A stretch of 47,081 nt of DNA from Nostoc sp. FACHB-152. GTDB lineage: Bacteria; Cyanobacteriota; Cyanobacteriia; Cyanobacteriales; Nostocaceae. The position numbers and the translations under genes were made by a program. Each line of letters begins with the position of its first letter. Within the stretch, counting starts at the first letter, position 1. Positions 41,107 through 47,081 of the stretch are shown here, piece after piece. The stretch is from assembly GCF_014697475.1 (NCBI RefSeq), contig NZ_JACJRV010000055.1:1-47081 (forward strand), in the 5' to 3' direction. The notes beneath the pieces are model-generated. The model was not told the DNA's origin, searched no databases, and worked only from the letters and a program-made list of their open reading frames with translations.

Positions 41107-41439
41107 CTAAATAAACTCTTGCTGAAAAATTGGCATAACTTTACTTCTTACCCATTGCATAAATTGTCTAACTAAAACGGGTTCTACTATACTTGTTAAG
41201 TTATAAATAGCCAGAGAGTTTAAAGTCTCAATCGTTACTATCCCCGAATTACAATTTAAAACAACTGACCTTTTTTTCGACTTGATTTTTAAAGGTATTA
41301 TTTTTTCTTGTTTCAGTTCTGGTATAAGTATTTGAAATACATCTTTAGCAAATATTTCTAGCCCTTCAGGTGTCGCTATCACACGGACAGTATTATTTGA
41401 TGGATGTTCAAATTCCCAAAACTGCCATACTTTTGTCAT
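41107..41439 (-). CDS. Bro-N-like (antirepressor-type) domain protein
   Basis: 110 aa. The segments WEFEHPSNNTVRVIATPEGLE and FAKDVFQIL, later IETLNSLAIYNL, and the ending RQFMQWVRSKVMPIFQQ follow the layout of the Bro-N DNA-binding domain (V-R-V-I, F-x-A-K-D-V, F-x-x-W-V-x-S-x-V-x-P). The match is by pattern. AAGG lies just upstream of the ATG at 41439. First gene of the four-gene ParA operon. It may be the operon regulator or the DNA adaptor for the ParA-like ATPases. It starts 155 bp from regulatory site D, which points the other way. Confidence 0.6.
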   Translation of the reverse strand: MTKVWQFWEFEHPSNNTVRVIATPEGLEIFAKDVFQILIPELKQEKIIPLKIKSKKRSVVLNCNSGIVTIETLNSLAIYNLTSIVEPVLVRQFMQWVRSKVMPIFQQEFI

Positions 41440-41822
41440 TGACCTTATTCATAGATTTTTATCTATAAATATCTAGCTATATCCTCACCATTTTTCAGAT
41501 TCAGCAATTTGTTTTGAGTTTTTTAGCTTCTAGATTTTTATAGCGTTATTACTATGTATGACATATCTAGCCATTTCCCAGGAATCGCTAAAAGTACTGT
41601 TTTTTTCCGTACTAAAGTCTCTTGATTTTTATTAGCCGTTAGTTCTACAATATTCGGTTAAATTTCTATCATCTCTAAGTCTTATCAATTACCAACGTAA
41701 GTTCTCATGACAATAAAAGCCACCAACTTTTGATCGGCTATTGGAAAGATGTATTAGTCCCCTGGGAGAGTTATAACTATCCCGTGATTTCAATGCAGTC
41801 GAACAGTAAAAGGAGCAAGCCG
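41440..41822. other. Divergent control region between the ParA operon and the Arr gene
   Basis: Contains regulatory site D (41594-41651) and an AT-rich 150-bp stretch next to the Bro-N-like gene that should hold its promoter. No other gene seen. GC content rises toward the Arr gene from about 41750. Confidence 0.5.
41594..41651 (+). promoter_or_regulatory. Site D: GTAC-N11-GTAC operator with promoter, upstream of Arr
   Basis: GTAC (41594-41597), spacer TGTTTTTTTCC, GTAC (41609-41612), TAAAGT, four bases, TTGATT (41622-41627) as -35, 18 bp, TACAAT (41646-41651) as -10. Transcription would start about 165 bp before the Arr start codon, giving a long leader. The same layout as site C. Confidence 0.6.
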
Positions 41823-42542
41823 ATGGCAGCTATCCACGATCTGAGGAAGCAGCAGTTCTACTACGGTACAAAGGCAGACCTGAAGCTAGGAGACCTGATC
41901 GAGTCCGGCAATCCCCCGGATGTGAGTGAGCAGGATAGGATGGCAACCTATGTTTACCTAACCCCCAACTTGGATGCGGCTATCTGGGGGGCAGAACTAG
42001 CTCTCGGCGAAGGTCACGGTAGAGTCTACATCGTAGAGCCGCTCGGTCAGATTGAAAATGCCCCCGAACCCACCCAGCAGAAGTCTCCGAAGCATCTGTT
42101 GATGTCATACCGCTCCCGCGAACCGTTGCGGGTCACAGGAGTAGTCACGCAGTTGACTCTTTATCATGGCACAAGAGCAGACCTGAAGCCAGGAGACCTA
42201 ATCAAACCCGGTTATCACTCTAACTACGGTCAGCGCAAGAAGGCGACCTACGTTTATCTGGCTGCCACTTTGGATGCCGCAACCTGGGGGGCTGAACTAG
42301 CTCTCGGCGAGGGACGCGGCCGGATCTACATCGTGGAACCGCTCGGCCCTATCGAGAATGACCCCAATGTGACCGACAAAAAATTCCCAGGTAATCCAAC
42401 GAAGTCATACCGTTCGAGGGAGCCACTGCGGGTCATGGGCGAGGTCATGGATTGGCAGGGACACTCCCCAGAAGCGATCAACACCATGAAGGATAACCTT
42501 GAGCGACTGAAGCAACTTGGTGTTGAGGCGATCGAGGACTAA
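41823..42542 (+). CDS. arr: Tandem-duplicated rifampin ADP-ribosyltransferase (Arr-Arr)
   Basis: 239 aa from the ATG at 41823 (AGGAG seven bases upstream; the frame is open to 41730). Arr proteins, normally about 140 aa, inactivate rifampin by ADP-ribosylating it. Here two Arr domains lie head to tail. Copy 2 (about 110-235) has YHGTRADLKPGDLIKPGYHS, YVYLAATLDAATWGAELALG, GRIYIVEPLGPIENDP and KSYRSREPLRV, the full set, with H115 and D180 where the family has its key histidine and aspartate. Copy 1 (about 10-105) has YYGT (His to Tyr at 14) and IENAPE (Asp to Ala at 80), so it is probably inactive. GC-rich codons differ from the neighbours, suggesting recent transfer. Confidence 0.85.
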   Translation: MAAIHDLRKQQFYYGTKADLKLGDLIESGNPPDVSEQDRMATYVYLTPNLDAAIWGAELALGEGHGRVYIVEPLGQIENAPEPTQQKSPKHLLMSYRSREPLRVTGVVTQLTLYHGTRADLKPGDLIKPGYHSNYGQRKKATYVYLAATLDAATWGAELALGEGRGRIYIVEPLGPIENDPNVTDKKFPGNPTKSYRSREPLRVMGEVMDWQGHSPEAINTMKDNLERLKQLGVEAIED

Positions 42543-43032
42543 ATATTTTTCCTCTAAAGCTGGTCAGCGATACTGTTGTACTTCTCCACCCAGAATATCT
42601 GCTCCTGTAACAACAGCGATCGCTGTTTTACATCCCGGATCTTTGTATTATATGTACTACATTTTAATACAAACCGCCCCAACACAAAATAACATACCCT
42701 TATCTTTTGTCCGATAAAAACTACGATAAAAATCTAGTTTTTTGATAGCACAAATTTTTCGACATTCCCCATGCCGATTGCCGACCTATTGCAATTTTCT
42801 TAAGCTTTGATTTGGTTGTAGCACAGTTGATCTATTGGAGCGTTTCTTATACAACTGCTCATAATTAATCTTAGCTTTTCCTTAGCATTAATCTCTCAGT
42901 TTTAGTCCATCATTTACATAACTTATTATGGATAGCTTTAGGACGGCAGTACCTAAACTTGAAACGGGAGCAACGCGATTTTCTGAAGTCGCAAACGCAA
43001 CAGCTTTAACTAATTAACCTGCGCCTCTAAGA
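42543..43032. other. Intergenic region after Arr with no recognisable gene
   Basis: Contains one HIP1 site near 42616 and a 29-codon ATG frame at 42928-43017 without a ribosome-binding site. Reverse-strand frames at 42545-42720 look weakly protein-like but match nothing I know. It may hold remnants of older genes. Confidence 0.3.
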
Positions 43033-43303
43033 TCACCCATTACCTTCCCCAACATCAATCATCAAAGCAAGTGCTTCAGCATCAAATCTTGTAAGTGCTT
43101 CCGCTAATTGCTGAAAATATTGGTATTGCTGATCTGCATACTCGCTGGGTTCCAATTCCAACAACTCGCAAAACTTCACATAATCTACCATCCAGTTAAA
43201 CTCTTCAATTGCTGCGTGAAAATCGACGGGCCAGCTGTAGTGATTCTTGAGTTGGGCTTGTGGTACTGGCGTTGTGGGAGTGGGTGCTAGCAGGTTCAGT
43301 CAT
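43033..43303 (-). pseudogene. Probable frameshifted small gene
   Basis: On the minus strand, an ATG at 43303 (MTEPASTHSHNAS) is closed after 32 codons, but the +1 frame from just after that ATG stays open to 43033 and encodes a protein-like sequence: PVPQAQLKNHYSWPVDFHAA, IEEFNWMVDYVKFCELLELE, PSEYADQQYQYFQQLAEALT, RFDAEALALMIDVGEGNG. A single-base indel close to the start would restore a 90-aa reading frame. I do not recognise the family. Sequencing error is an alternative to decay. Confidence 0.4.
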
Positions 43304-43803
43304 AAAAACAATAGTAGTATACTTGTATTGGTGATTCTAGCATTGCTGTGAGTTCTCCCTCTTCTTGAGTAGCGTTCGCACTCGACGGAAAATAGAGTTA
43401 TCTCGACATTCAAGGGGCGATCTCACTTCCGAAAAAAATGGTACTATCTCAGCATTCTGTCTAGGACAATATTCGTGAAAAATACAAAGCTAGAAAAGAA
43501 AAGTTTGTTCACTGTCATAGATGATGTCGAAGCTATAGAAATAACAGGCAGTCTCAAGAGTGTTGAAATTAAAATCAAATGTCGATTTAATGCAAAACCT
43601 ATATTTGATGCACAGCCGTTTCCATCAGACGGTGTACTCACCGATGTTATACCTTCGACGGTAGCCTAAATACTCTTCTTACCGCAAGGAGCGCTCGCCG
43701 CTCGTGCTTCCTTTGTTGAAACCCTTTTCTTGTGACCATCAAATATTTTCCCCTTTGTCCGATTTTGAGATCAGCAACAGGCAAGTGCCATTGTTCCATT
43801 TTG
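43304..43803. other. Intergenic region between decayed gene and RHH gene
   Basis: Contains one possible short gene on the plus strand (43475-43669, entered separately). Nothing else recognised. Confidence 0.3.
43475..43669 (+). CDS. Possible small protein with GTG start
   Basis: 64 codons from a GTG. The translation is protein-like (KKSLFTVIDDVEAIEITGSL), with an acidic N-terminal third and a hydrophobic C-terminus. It has no clear ribosome-binding site and no recognised family. It might be a leader peptide or remnant. Confidence 0.25.
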   Translation: MKNTKLEKKSLFTVIDDVEAIEITGSLKSVEIKIKCRFNAKPIFDAQPFPSDGVLTDVIPSTVA

Positions 43804-44370
43804 TCAATTTACTGGGTAATAAAGCCCATCTTTCTCATTAAAACGCCAAGGACGATTACCCAAATCGCGGTCTTGTGTCCAGCGTTCAAAGTCCTTCGGG
43901 CGCATAGTTGCACGTTTTTGTTCGACGGTCGATACAGTAGTGCCAAGACGCGAGGCTAATTGTTCTGCATTCCGGGGTTCAAGCTTGACTGGTGCTTGAG
44001 CTTGGTAGGGGTAAGTGCTTGATTTGCTGCGTGACCTTGATGTGTTAATGGTATTTTGCATTTGGATCAATACCCCTTCAAATCGTGCCACTTTAATAGA
44101 TAGTTCTTCCACTTTAGTTTCAATATTGCTTTGATTGGGTTGAGAAAGCTTGTCAATCTGAGCTTGTAAAAGGAGAATTTCTTGTTCAAGTTTGTGCAAG
44201 CGATTTTCTACAGTTTCTTTTGTACTTGGTGCATCGCCTAAAACCTGCTGTATACCAAGGATCACCAACTGTGTGACGGTTGTTTTACGTTCTCGTGCCG
44301 CTTTACGAAGTGCTTTGATCAGGGTTTTGGGTAGTCGGAAATTAATCGATTCACGTTCTACATTTGTCAT
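43804..44370 (-). CDS. Ribbon-helix-helix protein with coiled coil, plasmid maintenance type
   Basis: 188 aa. N-terminal ribbon-helix-helix: INFRLPKTLIKALRKAARER followed by KTTVTQLVILGIQQVLGD, typical of CopG/Arc-like DNA-binding domains. Then a coiled coil (about 58-110, KLEQEILLLQAQIDKLSQ), a Ser/Pro linker, and a C-terminal domain with ASRLGTTVSTVEQKRATM, a possible second helix-turn-helix. AAAGGA seven bases upstream of the ATG (44370) supports this start. Such proteins often lie near cyanobacterial plasmid replication genes and may regulate copy number or act as a centromere-binding partner. It is a candidate binder of sites A-D. Confidence 0.75.
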   Translation of the reverse strand: MTNVERESINFRLPKTLIKALRKAARERKTTVTQLVILGIQQVLGDAPSTKETVENRLHKLEQEILLLQAQIDKLSQPNQSNIETKVEELSIKVARFEGVLIQMQNTINTSRSRSKSSTYPYQAQAPVKLEPRNAEQLASRLGTTVSTVEQKRATMRPKDFERWTQDRDLGNRPWRFNEKDGLYYPVN

Positions 44371-44945
44371 ATTTGTATCCTTTAACCCTGGTATAGACAG
44401 CTTACCGCGTTTAAGCCCAATTATTTCCCGGATTTATAAGCATTTGGGGCTACTGTACAGAAAATTATTACTAGCTCTATAGCTTTCCCAGTAACGACTC
44501 TGTTCATTATGTACATACGATTGGAGCTAATTGTATAGAAAGCCTTACTCTACCTTGTTTTTAATCTTCGCCAGGAAGTGAACAGCGTGTGTAGATATGG
44601 TACAGAAATTGTATATACAGTAAAAATTTATTTTAGTACGCTGCTAGCTGGGCGATTGTAGAACAGAGAAAGCTAAAAACCTTCTTGGCTTGGGGTGAAA
44701 TTTTTTCAATTAGTCCGCGAACCCAACCCAATAAGGTTCGGATAAGAAACTTACTTGTGTAGGCAAGCAGGGTCGCAGGGGAGAATAAACAGTAACCTCT
44801 CCTCTGCGCCTCTGCGATTTTAACGAAGAGATATCTTAACCGAACGGTATTGTCCGCGAACCGAACGAACGGTGTTTGTTAAAGCTGTTGCTTTTTTTAA
44901 TGGCTCTCCCTGATCTACCGGAATTTAGCTAATTATGGAAAGCGT
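44371..44945. other. Intergenic region with MITE-like repeat
   Basis: Holds a MITE-like element (44713-44866, entered separately), and upstream of the RHH gene about 340 bp with no recognisable gene. The latter part should include the RHH promoter. Confidence 0.4.
44713..44866. repeat. MITE-like element with 19-bp imperfect inverted ends, flanked by direct repeats
   Basis: CAATAAGGTTCGGATAAGA (44729-44747) and TCTTAACCGAACGGTATTG (44834-44852) are inverted repeats with 16 of 19 matching positions. Directly outside lies GTCCGCGAACCCAAC (44713-44727) and GTCCGCGAACCGAAC (44852-44866), a direct repeat with one mismatch. The interior contains ACTTACTTGTGTAGGCAAG and CTCCTCTGCGCCTCTGCG, which are common in Nostoc repeats. 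The long direct repeats may be a target duplication or the remnant of a tandem copy. Confidence 0.6.
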
Positions 44946-45446
44946 TCACAGAAATCTTTCGATCATAATTTCATCTATATATATTCCGTTAATTTTTGCG
45001 TGTCTTCGTGCTGTACCAATACGGTAAAACCCTTGGCTGAGGTAGGTTGCCAATGCTGCTGCATTATCTGCACGCACAAATGAAAACAGTTTCTCGTATC
45101 CTTTGTCACGTGCAGCTTCAAATGTAGCTGGAAATAAACTTTTAGCTACTCCTTGCCGCCGATGTGAAAGATCGACAAAAGTTCCAATGACTCCAACATG
45201 AGCAAATGCTGGAGAGTAGGTGGCAAACGGTTCTACGTTTTGACAGCCCACAATCTTCTGCTGTTCACGCCAGACCGCGACCAGAAAAATACCCTGCCGA
45301 GGAAAGTTAGAAATAAACTCTTGTTCAGCTTCAATGGAGAATGGGGTAGTGAGTGCAGTATATACTCCAGCTTCAATAATCGGGTTGAGTAAATTGACAA
45401 TCGCTTCGGCATCATCGATTTGAGCTTCTCGAACAAACAAATCCAT
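44946..45446 (-). CDS. GNAT family N-acetyltransferase
   Basis: 166 aa. Typical GNAT pattern: VREAQIDDAEAIVNLLNPII at the N-terminus, FLVAVWREQQKIVGCQNV (beta 4 region), motif A TFVDLSHRRQGVAKSLF with the acetyl-CoA loop (R-x-x-G-x-A/G), and YEKLFSFVRADNAAALATYL plus QGFYRIGTA as motif B. Similar to phosphinothricin-type acetyltransferases; the substrate cannot be told. GAGG eight bases before the ATG at 45446. Located between the RHH gene and the replication gene, typical accessory cargo. Confidence 0.85.
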   Translation of the reverse strand: MDLFVREAQIDDAEAIVNLLNPIIEAGVYTALTTPFSIEAEQEFISNFPRQGIFLVAVWREQQKIVGCQNVEPFATYSPAFAHVGVIGTFVDLSHRRQGVAKSLFPATFEAARDKGYEKLFSFVRADNAAALATYLSQGFYRIGTARRHAKINGIYIDEIMIERFL

Positions 45447-45542
45447 GTGACTACCTCTTCACATCAGCAAATGCTTGAAACTAGAAATCTCATTGTATCG
45501 AGGTTGCCATAGCAACAATTTGAAATTCACTCTCACCAATAA

Positions 45543-47081
45543 CTAATACCCAGCACTACCCTCCATTGGCAACACCAATTCATCTAACCAGGAGTAAAAT
45601 TCCGGTACTAATGTCTCAACCGAACGTAGTTCATTCGCCGCTAAAGCATCCAACTCCAGCACCACCTCCCATCGCCAATCACTGGCCCATCGCTTGAGAA
45701 TTCCTTTGATGGCTTCGGCTCCTAAAGCGATGCCAGAGCGAAGCATTTCTACACAATGAAGTAGAGTGGTGCGATCGCACTCGGAGGCTTCGGGGCAAGA
45801 ATCTTTCTCCTTTACTTCTAAAGAAGGCGTAGTATCCGCCCCCTCAATTAAGGGATTCTCTATACCATTTATGGGGGGGGCGGATACGGGAAAAGAAACA
45901 GGCTCAAACCCTTGTAAGGACTGGGTTTGAGCGTAATCAGCGCGTTGCTGTTGACGATGAGCGATAACTTGTAATGCAAAATCCAATTCGGATTTTGACA
46001 GCGAAAATAGTTTAACCTGCATTCCACGTGGCCCAGATTTACGAAAATCTAAACTTAGCCCCAACTGCTGGACTAGGGTGGCCAACAGCCAAATCGGTTG
46101 ACAATCAGGCGGGACAGTAAAACCAAGAATTGCCTTAATGTGAGCAGCGCATTCTTTAGCTCTGTGGGTCAGATTTAATAGTTGTTCGTCGGCAGCAGTA
46201 ATTTCTTCTCCTGTGACTAATCGTTTGAGAATGTCATGCAGTCCTAAGTTAAATCTAGCCAGCCACTTAGCAGAGTAATTTCCCCAATCTGTACAGAAAG
46301 GTAATTTATTTCGCTCTTGCAAGTCTTTAGCACTGACAAATTCTGGTGGTGCGGGGTATTGTTGGTTAGTCCGAGAATCAAGGAGCCTCTCTTGGGATGG
46401 AGATAAGATGGACTCTAAAGATGCGATCGCACCTATTAACCGACCGCCGTTATCTTTCTCGACTAGAGATTCGGTGACTTCCATACCGTAGGAATCCCAA
46501 ATACGGAACTTCTCACATTCAAAAAATTCATCAGGCGAAAGATAATCCTGACTTTGCCGTGCGCGGTACTCACTTCTGGAGATGGTATTTGCTTTGGCAA
46601 CGGACTGATGATGATCTGCATCTAGAGCATCAGCCGCATATTTTAAGGATTCCCAAGCCTCAACATCAATATGATCTCCCTTTGGGACGATAGTATTGCC
46701 CATATCGGACAACAGCGATCGCAGATCAGCCCGAAGATTGTTAATTGATTGATGACGAGAAGCTTGAATTTGACAGTAAGCGTCCAAAGCCCAATCTTTC
46801 TCAACCCCACGTTTACCAGTCTCGCGGTCGATTTTGATTAAGAAAGCAGTAATTTCGTTGGTTTGGAGTAAACGTTCCTTGATTTTGGTAGGGTTGGTTT
46901 CTTTGTAACCGAATGGTGGCTTGGGAGCCACCCACACATGAATCGGCACTTTCGGGCGATAGCGATACAGCTGTTGAGCACATTCGGTGGCGGTTTGACT
47001 GACGGCATGGAAGACACCGAATACTAAATCAAAATGATATTGTGAGATGTCAACACCAGTACCCAGACTAGGCGAAGTTAA
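45543..47081 (-). CDS. C-terminal part of a CyRepA1-like plasmid replication protein (partial at right edge)
   Basis: Open from the window end to the stop at 45543, 512 aa visible; the 5' part lies outside, so any start within the window (such as the GTG at 46949) is internal. At the edge, SPSLGTGVDISQYHFDLVFG resembles a helicase motif V/VI region of the cyanobacterial plasmid replication proteins, and the following C-terminal half is a mostly helical region ending PEFYSWLDELVLPMEGSAGY. The N-terminal toprim/helicase parts expected for CyRepA1-type proteins are not in the window. It is the probable replication initiator of the plasmid. The family name is from memory of the pattern, not a search. 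Confidence 0.6.
   Translation of the reverse strand, partial: LTSPSLGTGVDISQYHFDLVFGVFHAVSQTATECAQQLYRYRPKVPIHVWVAPKPPFGYKETNPTKIKERLLQTNEITAFLIKIDRETGKRGVEKDWALDAYCQIQASRHQSINNLRADLRSLLSDMGNTIVPKGDHIDVEAWESLKYAADALDADHHQSVAKANTISRSEYRARQSQDYLSPDEFFECEKFRIWDSYGMEVTESLVEKDNGGRLIGAIASLESILSPSQERLLDSRTNQQYPAPPEFVSAKDLQERNKLPFCTDWGNYSAKWLARFNLGLHDILKRLVTGEEITAADEQLLNLTHRAKECAAHIKAILGFTVPPDCQPIWLLATLVQQLGLSLDFRKSGPRGMQVKLFSLSKSELDFALQVIAHRQQQRADYAQTQSLQGFEPVSFPVSAPPINGIENPLIEGADTTPSLEVKEKDSCPEASECDRTTLLHCVEMLRSGIALGAEAIKGILKRWASDWRWEVVLELDALAANELRSVETLVPEFYSWLDELVLPMEGSAGY

Noticed and set aside
41594-42542. Arr as an integron gene cassette, with sites A-D as recombination sites
   Set aside because: No attC-like structure follows Arr, and sites A-D have constant promoter-like spacing, which fits regulation better than recombination; not excluded formally.
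42545-42720. Reverse-strand protein-like frames after the Arr gene
   Set aside because: Two frames look equally plausible, neither has a start or recognised family; part of the pattern comes from the HIP1 octamer.
42928-43017. 29-codon ATG frame
   Set aside because: Too short, no ribosome-binding site, no recognised match.
1-47081. CRISPR arrays, tRNA or rRNA genes, complete insertion sequences
   Set aside because: None was seen: no regularly spaced repeats with unique spacers, no cloverleaf-like tRNA, no transposase gene.

Overview
The window looks like part of a large conjugative plasmid from a filamentous, probably heterocyst-forming (Nostoc-like) cyanobacterium. The evidence is AT-rich coding DNA studded with HIP1 octamers (GCGATCGC), heptamer-type tandem repeats, a Ycf46-like AAA ATPase, a DUF3854 protein, and at the right edge the C-terminal part of what resembles a cyanobacterial CyRepA1-type replication protein. 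No chromosomal housekeeping genes, rRNA, tRNA or CRISPR arrays were seen.

Layout. 0-5.3 kb: a 1573-aa protein carrying the DFDGD metal-binding signature of double-psi beta-barrel RNA polymerases, divergent from a small unknown gene. 5.3-8.2 kb: a possible defence block (membrane-anchored Mrr-like nuclease, small membrane protein, acidic protein, AIPR-family protein). 8.4-10.6 kb: an FHA-ABC transporter fusion. 10.8-12.5 kb: a ParM-like actin and an upstream partner gene. 12.5-13.6 kb: about 1 kb of non-coding DNA rich in perfect hairpins, a candidate centromere, origin or oriT. 13.6-19.1 kb: MobV relaxase fused to a toprim-like domain, Ycf46-like AAA ATPase, DUF192 protein, tyrosine recombinase. 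19.3-32.0 kb: a type IV secretion operon (VirB2-, B3-, B4-, B5-, B6-, B8-, B10-, B9-like proteins, a secreted unknown, the VirD4 coupling protein, and a small MOBP-type relaxase core). 32.1-36.6 kb: a 1224-aa DUF3854 protein and a companion. 36.6-38.7 kb: a small membrane protein, a soluble histidine kinase and a divergent LuxR-type response regulator. 38.7-41.4 kb: an operon of a Bro-N-like protein, a ParA-like ATPase, a second P-loop protein and a membrane protein. 41.8-42.5 kb: a GC-richer tandem-duplicated rifampin ADP-ribosyltransferase. 43-47 kb: decayed gene, RHH protein, a MITE-like repeat, a GNAT acetyltransferase, and the replication protein fragment.

The most striking finds are (1) the RNA-polymerase-like protein and (2) a 36-bp composite element, present four times in the same format: a GTAC-N11-GTAC dyad plus a flank at constant distance from a TTGAY-type -35, followed 16-18 bp later by a plausible -10. 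It precedes the secretion operon, the Arr gene and a small membrane protein, and faces backwards between the relaxase and AAA genes. It looks like a plasmid regulon controlled by one DNA-binding protein. The two could be linked, but that is only inference. All calls are from reading the sequence; no search was run.
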